Of a stretch of 64,000 nucleotides of DNA, positions 1 through 9,325 are shown one piece after another (positions within the stretch are counted from its first letter, which is position 1; every line of letters begins with the position of its first letter). The translations under genes were made by a program, and so were the position numbers. The DNA lies in NCBI RefSeq assembly GCF_000257645.1, contig NZ_AJHJ01000009.1:62001-126000 (forward strand), given 5' to 3'. This stretch comes from Serratia sp. M24T3. Lineage in GTDB: Bacteria > Pseudomonadota > Gammaproteobacteria > Enterobacterales > Enterobacteriaceae. The notes beneath the pieces are model-generated. The model did not search any database. It saw nothing but the letters and a program-made list of their open reading frames with translations, and was not told the origin of the DNA.

Positions 1-1
1 C

Positions 2-844
2 CTTGAAAATCATTATGTTATCCACATTGATAAACGCTCAGGTCCGGTATTACAGGAAGAAATTAAAGAATTCCTTAGCCACTTTCCCAATACGACTCTG
101 CTGAAAAGTGAAAATGCAGTTTGGGGAGGTTACAGCCTGGTGGACGCAGAACTGCGCGGCATTAATAAGCTGCTGAAAATGAGTAATAAATGGAAGTTCT
201 TTATCAATCTTAGCGGTCAGGATTTTCCGCTTAAATCGCAGGAATATATTCGCGAATACCTGTCAGCGCATCAGGGTAAAGAATTTCTGAAAGTATTAGA
301 TCAGAAAAAAGTCAGGCCAGATACTCTGCACCGTATTCACAACTATGTTTATGAAAATGATAATGAAGTGGTTTGTGATCCGATTATTGAGCGCAAATTT
401 ATTCCCAACATCACGCCCTATATCGGTAATCAGTGGGTGATCCTCAGCCGTGAATTTTGCGAATTTGTTACCCACAGCCCCGAGATTAAAAAGTTTAAAG
501 ACTTTTATCGTAATACGCTGATCGCCGATGAAGGTTTTTTCCAGACTGTGATGATGAATACCAGCTTCCAGCCACAGTTGGTGAATGATGATATGCGAGC
601 AATTGATTGGGTACCGATGGGAACAGTCAAACTGCGTCCGCGTGATTTTACTGCAAACGATGCCAATTTTCTGCTGACGAATCCGAACCTGTTTGCCCGA
701 AAATTTGACAGTGAGGTCGATGGGGAAATTTTAGATATTCTGGAAGACAGTCTGCGGGAAAAAAGCTTATTAATAGATAACCCAACAGATGCCTCAAAGA
801 CAGCCAGAGCAATCAAAGAACAGGTTATGCAGGAAGAAATCTGA
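2..844 (+). CDS. Core-2/I-branching type glycosyltransferase, 5' end outside window
   Basis: The frame is open from base 2 to a TGA at 842-844, so about 280 residues are visible and the start lies upstream of the window. Motifs fit the core-2/I-branching (GT14) family: HYVIHID near the visible N-terminus, VWGGYSLVDAEL about 35 residues later, FINLSGQDFPLKS, and DEGFFQTV in the C-terminal half. The family transfers sugars to surface glycans, usually from UDP-sugar donors; the substrate here cannot be read from sequence. The gene converges on rmf, where E. coli has fabA. By eye it is richer in A/T codons than its neighbours, which suggests acquisition. A GTG at 140 could be mistaken for a start, but conserved residues precede it. 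Confidence 0.8.
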   Translation, partial: LENHYVIHIDKRSGPVLQEEIKEFLSHFPNTTLLKSENAVWGGYSLVDAELRGINKLLKMSNKWKFFINLSGQDFPLKSQEYIREYLSAHQGKEFLKVLDQKKVRPDTLHRIHNYVYENDNEVVCDPIIERKFIPNITPYIGNQWVILSREFCEFVTHSPEIKKFKDFYRNTLIADEGFFQTVMMNTSFQPQLVNDDMRAIDWVPMGTVKLRPRDFTANDANFLLTNPNLFARKFDSEVDGEILDILEDSLREKSLLIDNPTDASKTARAIKEQVMQEEI

Positions 845-885
845 TTCGGAAAACTAAAGAGAAGAGGTAAAACTCAGGCTCAAAA

Positions 886-913
886 CAAAAAACCTCCGCC
901 GCGGGCGGAGGTT
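886..913 (-). terminator. Rho-independent terminator of rmf
   Basis: A perfect 10-bp stem (arms 891-900 and 904-913, 3-nt loop) is followed on the minus strand by TTTTTGTTTT. It lies 24 bp past the rmf stop codon. On the plus strand no T-run follows, so it is unlikely to stop the glycosyltransferase transcript efficiently. Confidence 0.9.
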
Positions 914-936
914 ATCCCTTTACTGTCAGGCGCAAG

Positions 937-1104
937 TTATGCGTTAACTGCCCTAACCTCCATGGCCTCTCGCCAACCTCCAAGCCAGTGTGACCTTTGG
1001 TCTAATGATTGGTAAGGACAAATTTCTTTCGAACGTCCTCCAATGCCGGCTTGGTATCCACGTGATTGTGCTCGTTCCAGGCGGTCGCGTTTTTGTCTCT
1101 TCAT
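937..1104 (-). CDS. rmf: Ribosome modulation factor
   Basis: A 55-residue protein beginning MKRQKRDRLERA and containing RSKEICPYQ and WLGGWREAM matches E. coli RMF in both sequence and length. RMF binds the 30S subunit in stationary phase and promotes dimerisation into inactive 100S ribosomes. The start ATG is at 1102-1104, preceded by a purine-rich stretch (ACGAGGG). The gene sits downstream of pqiC as in E. coli, but has its own promoter (1174-1202) and terminator (886-913), so it is a monocistronic unit. In E. coli its expression rises with slow growth and ppGpp; this is not visible in the sequence. Confidence 0.96.
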   Translation of the reverse strand: MKRQKRDRLERAQSRGYQAGIGGRSKEICPYQSLDQRSHWLGGWREAMEVRAVNA

Positions 1105-1173
1105 GCCTCGTGTCCCTCGTTATTCAGGTCAAGTGGAAAGAAAACAGTGGTGCGCATCTGCGTCCACATCTAA

Positions 1174-1202
1174 CAAATAGCCTCGATCGTCGTGCAGGTC
1201 AA
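1174..1202 (-). promoter_or_regulatory. Likely sigma-70 family promoter of rmf
   Basis: Reading the minus strand, TTGACC (1197-1202) and TATTTG (1174-1179) are separated by 17 bp. They lie about 70 bp upstream of the rmf start and inside the only gap between pqiC and rmf. Confidence 0.55.
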
Positions 1203-1299
1203 TGCGCAAAATTCACGCCATTGTCACAATATTGGGCTATCTTTATAGATTGCGCACTAGCTAATCGTGCAAGCCAGAGCCTCATCCACCTGATCACCA

Positions 1300-1343
1300 T
1301 AAAAAAATCCCGACCTCTCCAAGCGGAAAAATCGGGATTTTTT
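1300..1343 (-). terminator. Terminator after pqiC
   Basis: Complementary arms AAAAATCCCGA and TCGGGATTTTT flank an 18-nt loop, with T-runs on both sides, so the hairpin could work in either direction. On the minus strand it lies about 20 bp after the pqiC stop and separates pqiABC from rmf. Confidence 0.85.
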
Positions 1344-1363
1344 ATCGAACCAATAAAAATAAT

Positions 1364-1945
1364 TTATCTTATTTGTGCAGCAATGCTGTTGGCTTCTTGC
1401 TGCCATCCGCTAGCCAAAGTTCTGACCAGCGCATCGTAGCCATCCTTTTGCTGCTTCAATTCGATATTAAAGTTGTGCTGAGTGACCTGGCCATCGCGCG
1501 TAAGCGTCCACGTACCGCTTATCAGCGCCCTGCCATCATAACGGCCGTGGAAGCCCGTCACGTTGACCGCAAGCTGCTCCTGCTTGCCGTCACTGGCCTG
1601 CTGACCCGAAATAACCCAGCCTGGCAGACTGCGCCCCAGATAGGTTTGCAAAGTCTGTTGCAACTGCTGGTCCAGCGGACTGGCCCACAGATTATTGGCC
1701 GCCATCACGTATTGCACATCATTGGTCTGGTAAACCAGTCCCGAAGTGCCGAGGAAATCAGCCACGCTAACCTGCGAAATCCACAGTTTTGGCTGTTCAA
1801 CGGTCGGTGTTAATCCGCCGCCCGTGCTCACCAGCGCTACCGGAGCTGAACTATTGACAGTCGGTAACTGGTAATAGGTTTTCTTGCCATCGCTGCTACA
1901 GGCAGCCAGAAACAACGCTAAGACGACAGGTATCCATTTCATCAT
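1364..1945 (-). CDS. pqiC: Intermembrane transport lipoprotein PqiC
   Basis: The 193-residue product opens with a short hydrophobic signal ending in a lipobox, LAAC, at residues 13-16, so Cys16 should be lipidated and the protein anchored in the outer membrane. It is the YmbA/PqiC (ABC-type transport auxiliary lipoprotein) family member of the pqiABC operon, in which PqiB forms a periplasm-spanning tunnel that PqiC docks onto. Its start codon overlaps the pqiB stop by one base (TAATG), indicating translational coupling. The following ATG gives an alternative start one codon later. No odd features were seen. Confidence 0.93.
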   Translation of the reverse strand: MMKWIPVVLALFLAACSSDGKKTYYQLPTVNSSAPVALVSTGGGLTPTVEQPKLWISQVSVADFLGTSGLVYQTNDVQYVMAANNLWASPLDQQLQQTLQTYLGRSLPGWVISGQQASDGKQEQLAVNVTGFHGRYDGRALISGTWTLTRDGQVTQHNFNIELKQQKDGYDALVRTLASGWQQEANSIAAQIR

Positions 1946-3606
1946 TATTTGGCCTTCTTCGGCTGAGGATCATCTTGCCCTGGGGCGGCGAATACCAGCG
2001 CATTACTCTTATGATTCAGAGTTTTAAGCACCGGTTGCAGTTCACGCAAAGTTTCATCCAGGCGCTGCATATCTCCAACCATCTTGTTATAGGCCGGTGA
2101 ACCAGGCTGGAAGCCTTGCATGCTGCGATTGAGCTGCAACAGCGTTTTCTGCATATCCTGTGGCAGATTTTTCATCTCTTTGCTCGCCACAATAGCGTTG
2201 AGCGAATCGATGGTTTTCTGCGTCGACTGAAGCGTTTTCTGACTTTGCGCCAGCGTCTTCGTCGCTTCGGTAATCATAGGATTCAATGGCAAGCCGTTGA
2301 TTTTATCCAATGTTGCCATCAGTTTTTGTTGAATCTGCGCCAATCCGCCGCTAACCGTTGGCAACAGTGCCTGGCCATCAAGGGCATACGGACCTTTCCA
2401 CGGTTTAGCATTCGGATAGAAGTCCAAATCAACATACAGCGAACCGGTCAACAGGTTGGCCGATTTCAGCGAAGCGCGTAAGCCGTGCTTCAGCGCGTCC
2501 TGCAAACGTTCATCCATATTAAAATCTTTACCCAACAGCTTGTTGAAGCGTTCAGGCTCGATACGGATTAACACCGGGATACGATAATCGCTGTCGATTT
2601 GATTCTGCATGCCGAATTTCTGATACGGAACTTGTCCGACAGTACCTAATCGAATGCCGCGGAACTCAACAGGCGCACCAGGTTGCAGGCCACGCACGGA
2701 ATCGCTGAAGAACAGCACATAGTCGGTGTGATTGGTATACAGAGAATCCTGAATGCTGCGCTGATCGTTAAACAATGCATAGGTTGCACTGCTATCAACT
2801 TTAGCGCCGCGCTCCCAGCCGTCTGGCACGTCGAAGCTGACACCGCCGGTAAACAGCGTGGTCAACGAGCCCATCTCGACACGAATACCTGACGATGACA
2901 TATCGAAGTTAACGCCGCTGTCTTTCCAGAATCGGACATTGGTCGTCACCAGACTGTCGTAAGGCGCACGGATGAAAATTTGGTAACGAAGCTGACGCGA
3001 AGCGGGATCAAAGTGGCTGGTTTCCACTGTACCCACCTGGAAACCTCGGAACAGCACGGGATCGCCCGGATTAAGCTGACCGGCACGATCGCTGGTCAAC
3101 ACTACGCGAATACCCTGCGCATCCGGGGAGGCCAGCGGCGGAGAATCGAGTAATTTATACTGTTCTTTCTCATCGCCCTTTGAGCCGGGTTGCAGCTGGA
3201 TATAAGCGCCCGACAGCAGCGTGCCAAGACCCGAGATCCCTTCGCGGCCTATCTGCGGCTTGACCACCCAGAACACAGAATCGTTCTTGAGCATTTTTTC
3301 CATGCCAGAATCAAGACGCGCCTTGAGGATGACATGCTGCAAGTCATCACTTAAGGTCACGCTTTCAACCTGCCCGACGTTCACATTACGGGTTTTGATT
3401 GCCGTTTTACCCGCGTCAATGCCGTCGGCGGAGGTGGTAATAAGCGTCACTTCCGGGCCCTGATGACTGAAGTGATAGAACAGGATCCACGCGCCTATCA
3501 GCGCGGTGAGTACCGGAATGATCCACACGGGCGACCAGCGTTTGATCTTGCCGACCTCAGCGATCCCGGCGTTTTTTTCCTCGTGAGTAGGCTTATTTTC
3601 CGCCAT
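1945..3606 (-). CDS. pqiB: Intermembrane transport protein PqiB (MCE protein)
   Basis: The 553-residue product has one N-terminal transmembrane helix (WSPVWIIPVLTALIGAWILF) followed by repeated MCE modules, recognisable from segments such as GPEVTLITTSADGIDAGKT and RAGQLNPGDPVLFRGFQVG. The C-terminal part is helical (TLAQSQKTLQSTQKTI) and expected to form the needle-like coiled-coil tube. In E. coli PqiB hexamers span the periplasm and move lipids between membranes. I chose the ATG at 3604-3606 (MAENK) because AAGGAG lies at 3614-3619. An in-frame start seven codons upstream (3627) would place that site inside the gene. The start overlaps the end of pqiA by 14 bp. Confidence 0.94.
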   Translation of the reverse strand: MAENKPTHEEKNAGIAEVGKIKRWSPVWIIPVLTALIGAWILFYHFSHQGPEVTLITTSADGIDAGKTAIKTRNVNVGQVESVTLSDDLQHVILKARLDSGMEKMLKNDSVFWVVKPQIGREGISGLGTLLSGAYIQLQPGSKGDEKEQYKLLDSPPLASPDAQGIRVVLTSDRAGQLNPGDPVLFRGFQVGTVETSHFDPASRQLRYQIFIRAPYDSLVTTNVRFWKDSGVNFDMSSSGIRVEMGSLTTLFTGGVSFDVPDGWERGAKVDSSATYALFNDQRSIQDSLYTNHTDYVLFFSDSVRGLQPGAPVEFRGIRLGTVGQVPYQKFGMQNQIDSDYRIPVLIRIEPERFNKLLGKDFNMDERLQDALKHGLRASLKSANLLTGSLYVDLDFYPNAKPWKGPYALDGQALLPTVSGGLAQIQQKLMATLDKINGLPLNPMITEATKTLAQSQKTLQSTQKTIDSLNAIVASKEMKNLPQDMQKTLLQLNRSMQGFQPGSPAYNKMVGDMQRLDETLRELQPVLKTLNHKSNALVFAAPGQDDPQPKKAK

Positions 3607-4864
3607 CGAGTTGCTCCTTGGTTTCAAAGATTCCTGAGCGATCCCAAATCAGACGGGGATCGAATGTACTTGCGGCGAACATCGTGAGGATCACGACCAG
3701 TGCAAAGAGCAACGCGCCGATATCCGGATAAATACTCATTAATTGCCCCATTCTGACCAGTGCCGACAGCACCGCGATTACAAAAACGTCGATCATTGAC
3801 CAGCGCCCGACAAACTCAACCACCTCATAGACAACGTGCAGTCTTTCACGGTCAACTTTCTTACGCCCATTGGCGTCCCAGCAAAGCCAGGCAATAGCCA
3901 GCATTTTTAGCGAAGGGACCATGATACTGGCGATAAAAATCACCATCGCTATCGGATAAGATCCCTCACTCCACAGCAACACCACGCCCGCCATAATAGT
4001 CGAGGTTATCTTGGTGCCGAGGAACTGGGTGATCATTATCGGCATTAAATTTGCCGGGATATACAGCATCATGGAAGTGATCAGCAGCGCCATGGTCCAC
4101 TGCAGGCTGTGCTTTTTACGGGCATAGCCTTTGCTAAAGCAGCGCGGACAGGTTTGCTGGCTGACCGGCAAAATCGCCATACAGCAGGCGCAAGAACGCA
4201 ATCCCTGAGAAAGCCCGCTTTGGCCGACGCGCAAAGGCTGGGCAATCACCGGTGCCGGTACCGCCTGATTCCATAGCCAGAAGCGATCCGTGCATTGAAA
4301 CGCGCGCACTTGTAACAGGCAGAATAAGACATAAGGAATGAAGCTGGTGCCAATCCCGACCTCGCCATAGGCAATCAGTTTCACAAAGCTGACCAGCACG
4401 CCGGCCAGGAAAATTTCGACCATGCACCAGGCTTTAAGGTGGAACAACACCCAGGCGATGCGGATTTTCCATTTTCTGGGCAACGGAACGCCGCCGCAAA
4501 GGATGATGATCGACACCATGCAGAATGCCGGGATAAGTTGCACCACGATCATAAACAGTGAAGCAATGCTGGAATAGTCATCACTGACCAGCACCTGAGG
4601 GATTTTAATCAAGGTAATCTGGCTAGTCAGACCCTTGACATTCATGTTCACGAACGGGAACAGGTTAGCCAACAGCAGCATAAACAGCGAGCTTATGGCG
4701 TAACCCACCGGGCGTTTGCGCGGCTCCTGCCAGCGAGTGGTAAGCGTTGATTTACAACGAGGACAGTTAGCCTTCTGGCCGTATTGTAAAGTGGGCAGAG
4801 TAACGAGCAGATCGCACTGGGGGCACAAGATGTGCGGGTCATTAGAGTGTGAACACACATTCAA
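3593..4864 (-). CDS. pqiA: Intermembrane transport protein PqiA
   Basis: The 423-residue inner-membrane protein consists of two PqiA domains. Each starts with a zinc-ribbon-like Cys cluster: C4, C14-x2-C17 and C34-x2-C37 in the first, and SCACC with CPRC around residues 225-245 in the second. Each cluster is followed by about four hydrophobic helices. PqiA is the membrane partner of the PqiB tunnel. GAGGAG precedes the ATG. In E. coli the operon is induced by paraquat through SoxRS; I did not identify a SoxS box here. An 81-bp gap with a hairpin separates it from uup. Confidence 0.94.
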   Translation of the reverse strand: MNVCSHSNDPHILCPQCDLLVTLPTLQYGQKANCPRCKSTLTTRWQEPRKRPVGYAISSLFMLLLANLFPFVNMNVKGLTSQITLIKIPQVLVSDDYSSIASLFMIVVQLIPAFCMVSIIILCGGVPLPRKWKIRIAWVLFHLKAWCMVEIFLAGVLVSFVKLIAYGEVGIGTSFIPYVLFCLLQVRAFQCTDRFWLWNQAVPAPVIAQPLRVGQSGLSQGLRSCACCMAILPVSQQTCPRCFSKGYARKKHSLQWTMALLITSMMLYIPANLMPIMITQFLGTKITSTIMAGVVLLWSEGSYPIAMVIFIASIMVPSLKMLAIAWLCWDANGRKKVDRERLHVVYEVVEFVGRWSMIDVFVIAVLSALVRMGQLMSIYPDIGALLFALVVILTMFAASTFDPRLIWDRSGIFETKEQLDGGK

Positions 4865-4897
4865 CTCCTCAATGGCGAAACACGGGGAAAAACGACA

Positions 4898-4933
4898 CTT
4901 CTGCCGCCTTTCTCAAGGGAGAGACGGCAGAAG
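4898..4933 (-). other. Hairpin between uup and pqiA
   Basis: Arms CTTCTGCCG (4898-4906) and CGGCAGAAG (4925-4933) form a 9-bp stem with an 18-nt loop. On the minus strand a short T-run (GTTTTT) appears only about 6 nt later, so this may be a weak terminator or attenuator between uup and pqiA rather than a strong stop. Confidence 0.45.
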
Positions 4934-4945
4934 CAAGATGCGAAC

Positions 4946-6850
4946 TTAGCCGTTCTTCTGAGCTTCAAGCGCTTCCCAGCGCTCAAACGCCTGCTCTAAC
5001 TCGAGCTCGGCGCCGGCAAGAGCATTCAGCACTTGCTGGGTTTCATCGTGAGGACGCGTAAAGAAGCTGGCATCGCTCATCTGCTTGCCGAGGTCTTCGA
5101 TACGCCCTTCCAACTCGCTGATTTTCTGAGGCAACTGTTCCAGCTCGCGCTGTTGATTGTAGCTCATTTTATTAGCGGTGCGTTTTGCCGGTTCAGCTTT
5201 GGCCGCTGGCGCTGCCTTGCTTTCGGCCGGAGCAGAAGAACGCAGGATACGCTGCGAGCTGCGCTGGTGGTGCGCATCGTGATAACCGCCAACATAGCTG
5301 TTGATCACCCCGTCGCCTTCATAAATCCAGCACTCGGTCGCCGAGTTATCAACAAATTCACGGTCGTGGCTTACCAGCATCACAGTACCCTGATAGCTGT
5401 CGATCAGCTCTTCCAGCAGTTCCAGTGTTTCAACATCCAGGTCATTGGTCGGTTCATCGAGAATCAACAGGTTGCTTGGACGCAGGAACAGTTTTGCCAG
5501 CAGCAGGCGGTTACGCTCACCGCCAGACAGCGCCTTGACCGGCGTCATTGCACGTTTCGGGTGGAACAGGAAGTCTTGCAGATAGCCCAGTACGTGGCGT
5601 GAACGGCCATTTACCATGACTTCCTGCTTGCCTTCGGCCAGGTTGTCCATCACGGTACGTTCCGGGTCAAGCTCTGCGCGGTGCTGGTCGAAATAGGCGA
5701 CTTCCAGCTTGGTCCCGCAGTGTACGCGGCCGCTATCGGCCTCCAGCTGGCTGAGCATCAGCTTGAGCAGCGTGGTTTTACCACAGCCGTTCGGGCCAAC
5801 CAGAGCAATTTTATCGCCACGCATAACTTGCGCAGAGAAGTCACGAACCAGCTGCTTACCGGCCACGCTGTAGTTAACGTCTTCCATCTCGAAGACGATT
5901 TTGCCGGAGCTGGAAGCCTCGACAACCTGCATTTTGGCGGTCCCCATCACTTCACGGCGATCGGAACGCTCTTTACGCAGGGCTTTCAATGCACGCACGC
6001 GGCCTTCATTACGGGTACGACGCGCTTTAATGCCCTGACGGATCCACACTTCTTCCTGCGCCAGTTTTTTGTCGAATTCGGCATTCTGCAAGTCTTCAAC
6101 GCGCAGCGCTTCTTCTTTGCTGGTCAGATACAGCTCGTAGTTACCCGGATAAGACACCAGCTTGCCGCGATCGAGATCGACAATGCGGGTCGCCATGTTG
6201 CGGATAAATGAACGGTCATGCGAGATAAAGATGATGCTGCCCTGGAATTCTTTCAGAAACTCTTCCAGCCAGGCGATACTCTCGATATCAAGGTGGTTCG
6301 TTGGTTCGTCGAGCAGCAATACTTTCGGGTTGCTCACCAACGCACGGCCCAGCGCGGCTTTACGCAACCAGCCGCCGGACAAGGCAGAAAGCTCAGTATC
6401 GCCGTTAAGACCCAGCTGCAACAGCACTTCGCTGATACGGCTGTCGAGCTGCCACAGGCCCTGATGATCGAGGATTTCCATAACCTGTGCCAGTTTGTTC
6501 ATGTTTTTCTCACTCGGATCGGTTTCGACCAAATGAGAAATGGCATGATAGGCTTTCAGATGTTCGGCCTGTTCAGAAACACCTTCAGAAACGAAATCGA
6601 ATACCGTACCGGCAACATTGCGCGGCGGATCCTGTTGCAGTCGCGCCACAATCAAGTCCTGCTCGTACACAATACGACCATCATCCAGCGGCACTTCGCG
6701 GTTGATGATCTTCATCAGAGTCGATTTGCCCGCGCCGTTACGCCCAACCAGACAGACGCGCTCGTTAGGTTCGATATGAAGTTCGGTGTTATCCAAAATA
6801 GGCGCATCGCTGTAAGACAACCAAGCACCTGACATGCTAATTAACGACAT
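4946..6850 (-). CDS. uup: ABC-F family ATPase Uup
   Basis: The 634-residue soluble protein has two ABC ATPase domains and no membrane segment. Walker A is GRNGAGKST at 36-44 and GPNGCGKTT in the second half; the signatures are LSGGWLRKA and LSGGERNRL; the Walker B motifs are LLLDEPTNHLD and LILDEPTNDLD. A charged linker follows the first domain, and a C-terminal coiled coil of about 80 residues (ELEQLPQKISELEG) matches the DNA-binding tail of E. coli Uup (635 aa). Uup affects ribosome function and reduces precise transposon excision. It starts 5 bp after rlmKL and is probably co-transcribed with it. Confidence 0.95.
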   Translation of the reverse strand: MSLISMSGAWLSYSDAPILDNTELHIEPNERVCLVGRNGAGKSTLMKIINREVPLDDGRIVYEQDLIVARLQQDPPRNVAGTVFDFVSEGVSEQAEHLKAYHAISHLVETDPSEKNMNKLAQVMEILDHQGLWQLDSRISEVLLQLGLNGDTELSALSGGWLRKAALGRALVSNPKVLLLDEPTNHLDIESIAWLEEFLKEFQGSIIFISHDRSFIRNMATRIVDLDRGKLVSYPGNYELYLTSKEEALRVEDLQNAEFDKKLAQEEVWIRQGIKARRTRNEGRVRALKALRKERSDRREVMGTAKMQVVEASSSGKIVFEMEDVNYSVAGKQLVRDFSAQVMRGDKIALVGPNGCGKTTLLKLMLSQLEADSGRVHCGTKLEVAYFDQHRAELDPERTVMDNLAEGKQEVMVNGRSRHVLGYLQDFLFHPKRAMTPVKALSGGERNRLLLAKLFLRPSNLLILDEPTNDLDVETLELLEELIDSYQGTVMLVSHDREFVDNSATECWIYEGDGVINSYVGGYHDAHHQRSSQRILRSSAPAESKAAPAAKAEPAKRTANKMSYNQQRELEQLPQKISELEGRIEDLGKQMSDASFFTRPHDETQQVLNALAGAELELEQAFERWEALEAQKNG

Positions 6851-6855
6851 AGACT

Positions 6856-8976
6856 TTATTTTTCCTCGCTGGCGTGAGTGATTAACCAGCAGTTGTGAAT
6901 TTGGCGGTTACGGGCAAAGTCTTGAGACAGAGTCTGGCCGGTAATTTCTTTCGCGCTCAGGCCAAGTTTGCTCAAACCCTCGGCGTCCATTTGGAAACCG
7001 CGCTTGTTGTTTGAGAACATGATAGTGCCGTTGCGACGCAAAATGCGTTTCAAATCTTTCATCAGCGCCAGATGATCGCGCTGAACGTCAAAGCTTTCGG
7101 CCATACGTTTCGAGTTGGAGAACGTTGGCGGATCGATAAAGATCAGGTCGAATTGCTCATCGGCATTGGCCAGCCACGACAGGCAGTCGGCCTGGATCAG
7201 GCGATGTTGACGACCGGTCAGGCCATTAACTCGCAGATTTTTTTCAGCCCATTCCAGATAAGTGCGCGACATATCGACAGTCGTCGTACTGCGCGCGCCA
7301 CCCAGGCCCGCATGCACACTTGCGGTTCCGGTGTAGGCAAACAGATTCAGGAAATCTTTGCCATCGCTCATTTCACCCAGCATTTTGCGGGCGATACGGT
7401 GGTCCAGGAACAGGCCGGTATCGAGATAGTCGGTCAAGTTAACCCAGAATTTGGCGTTAAACTCTTCAACCTGCAAGAATTCACCTTTTTGTGCCAGCTT
7501 CTCGTACTGACTCGTGCCCTTCTGCCGTTCACGGGTTTTCAACACCAGCTGACTGGAAGAGATATCCAGCACCGACAAGGTGGCATTGATCACATCAAAC
7601 AAACGCTGGCGGGCTTTTTGCGCATCCACCGTTTTCGGCGGCGCGTATTCCTGCACCACAACCTTGCTGCCGTAACGGTCTACCGCAACGTTGTATTCTG
7701 GCAAATCGGCATCGTATAGACGGTAACATTCAATGCCCTGCTGCTTCGCCCACTTTTCCAATTTCTTAACATTTTTCCGCAGGCGATTGGCGAAATCTTC
7801 GGCAATCTGTGTTCCGGCGGTACCATTTGGATTTTCAGCCAGCTGATAATTTTTCTGCACGCACTCCAGCGGGCCATTTTTCGCCTTGAACTGACGATCG
7901 GCACGCAGTTGCAAACAGCTCAACAATTCTGGTGAGGCGCTGAACAACGACAGTTGCCAACCGCCAAACTGCGTTTTAGCTACGCGGCCCAGCAGGTTGT
8001 GCAAGGCAATCAGTGCCGGTTCGCTTTCCAGTCGCTCGCCGTAGGGCGGGTTGCTGATAATAGTACCTACCGGACCTTCAGGCAGCGGGTTTTTCAGCTT
8101 GCCGACTTCTGCGGCTTCAAAGCTTATCAACTCGGCAACACCGGCGCGGCGGGCGTTGGCTTTCGCCATTTCAATGACCCGGCGATCGATGTCTGAACCG
8201 AAGAAGCGTGAGGTGGTTTCCTGTACCGCACGGCGCGAACGCACCTGGGCTTCAGTGGTCAACTCGCGCCACAGTTCCTCATTAAAGTTAGACCAGGCGG
8301 TAAAGCCCCAGTGCTGACGATGCAGGCCCGGAGCGCGATCGCCGGCGATCATCGCGGCTTCAATCAGCAGGGTGCCAGAACCACACATCGGATCGACCAT
8401 CGGCGTGCCCGCCTGCCAGCCGGATCGCATGACGATTGCCGCCGCCAGGCTTTCTTTCAACGGAGCCTGACCCGTCAGGTCGCGATAACCGCGCTGATGC
8501 AGGCCTTCGCCGCTGAGATCGAGGGCAACGCTTGCAGTATCACGCTGCAGGAAAACGTTGACGCGGATATCAGGCTGCTGCTTTGCCACATTCGGACGCT
8601 CGTCCATCTTGCGGGTAAAGCTGTCAACGATCGCATCTTTAACTTTCAACGCGCCGTATTGGCTGTTGCGGATTTCATCATTCAGGCCGCTAAAATGCAC
8701 CGCGAAGGTTTTCTCGACGCCAAAGATGCTCGGCCAGTCGATAGCCATCACGCCCAGATACAGGTCGAGATCGCTGTGAACTTTAAATTCATTTAAAGGA
8801 AGCAGGATGCGCGAAGCCAAACGGCTCCACAGCAGACTTTTGTAAAGCAGGCGATCGTCGCCCTCAAAATGGACTCCTCCCTGCACTACTTTGCAGGACT
8901 GCGCACCCAGCGTTTCAAGTTCGCTTTTTAATAGTTCTTCCAATCCACGCGCCGTGCTGGCAAACAAAGAGTTCAT
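6856..8976 (-). CDS. rlmL: Bifunctional 23S rRNA methyltransferase RlmKL (m2G2445 and m7G2069)
   Basis: The 706-residue protein joins two methyltransferases. The N-terminal half has a THUMP domain (about 45-155), then an RlmL-type SAM domain with [14 protein letters not shown] and the NPPY motif (SNPPYGERL). The C-terminal half (about 450-706) is the RlmK domain, with [11 protein letters not shown] and [11 protein letters not shown]. coli RlmKL (702 aa) makes m2G2445 and m7G2069 in helix 74 of 23S rRNA. An AGGTGA stretch precedes the ATG. Upstream is a divergent gap with ycbX that holds a variant ERIC element; uup follows 5 bp downstream. Confidence 0.95.
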   Translation of the reverse strand: MNSLFASTARGLEELLKSELETLGAQSCKVVQGGVHFEGDDRLLYKSLLWSRLASRILLPLNEFKVHSDLDLYLGVMAIDWPSIFGVEKTFAVHFSGLNDEIRNSQYGALKVKDAIVDSFTRKMDERPNVAKQQPDIRVNVFLQRDTASVALDLSGEGLHQRGYRDLTGQAPLKESLAAAIVMRSGWQAGTPMVDPMCGSGTLLIEAAMIAGDRAPGLHRQHWGFTAWSNFNEELWRELTTEAQVRSRRAVQETTSRFFGSDIDRRVIEMAKANARRAGVAELISFEAAEVGKLKNPLPEGPVGTIISNPPYGERLESEPALIALHNLLGRVAKTQFGGWQLSLFSASPELLSCLQLRADRQFKAKNGPLECVQKNYQLAENPNGTAGTQIAEDFANRLRKNVKKLEKWAKQQGIECYRLYDADLPEYNVAVDRYGSKVVVQEYAPPKTVDAQKARQRLFDVINATLSVLDISSSQLVLKTRERQKGTSQYEKLAQKGEFLQVEEFNAKFWVNLTDYLDTGLFLDHRIARKMLGEMSDGKDFLNLFAYTGTASVHAGLGGARSTTTVDMSRTYLEWAEKNLRVNGLTGRQHRLIQADCLSWLANADEQFDLIFIDPPTFSNSKRMAESFDVQRDHLALMKDLKRILRRNGTIMFSNNKRGFQMDAEGLSKLGLSAKEITGQTLSQDFARNRQIHNCWLITHASEEK

Positions 8977-9045
8977 ATTGACGTAATCACCTAGAAGTTA
9001 TTTCCTACAATTAAAAACTTTCCTTACTTTAATCAGTAAGGTACA

Positions 9046-9193
9046 TACCCAACGCCATTGGCATTTGCTGGAGAAAACTCCAGATGAGACAGCCTGACGG
9101 CAAGCGAGTAAATCTCCCCGAGAGCTTACATCAGTAAGTGATTAGGGCGCGCGAGCGCAGCCAACACCGCTGCGGTTGCAAGGACGACGGGTA
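9046..9193. repeat. ERIC element, long variant
   Basis: This 148-bp element begins TACCC and ends GGGTA, and contains the ERIC core (GAGCTTACATCAGTAAGTGA). It is about 24 bp longer than the 124-bp copies elsewhere in the window. The extra length is in the left arm, where CTGGAG-AAAA-CTCCAG forms a local hairpin. It fills most of the 349-bp gap between the divergent rlmKL and ycbX genes. Confidence 0.88.
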
Positions 9194-9325
9194 TAATGAG
9201 CTGCGCATTATAGCTAATCTTGCAAGATTGTCATAAAGTCTGTGGCTACAACATAAAAAGAGCCCAATACCAAATAATTAGCGCCCGTATAGAAAGCCGA
9301 TTGTTGGTGTGGCCCGGAGGTAATA

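Noticed and set aside
990-1439. 149-codon plus-strand frame across rmf and the pqiC terminator
   Set aside because: It overlaps rmf antisense and crosses a terminator. Its translation is compositionally unlike a protein.
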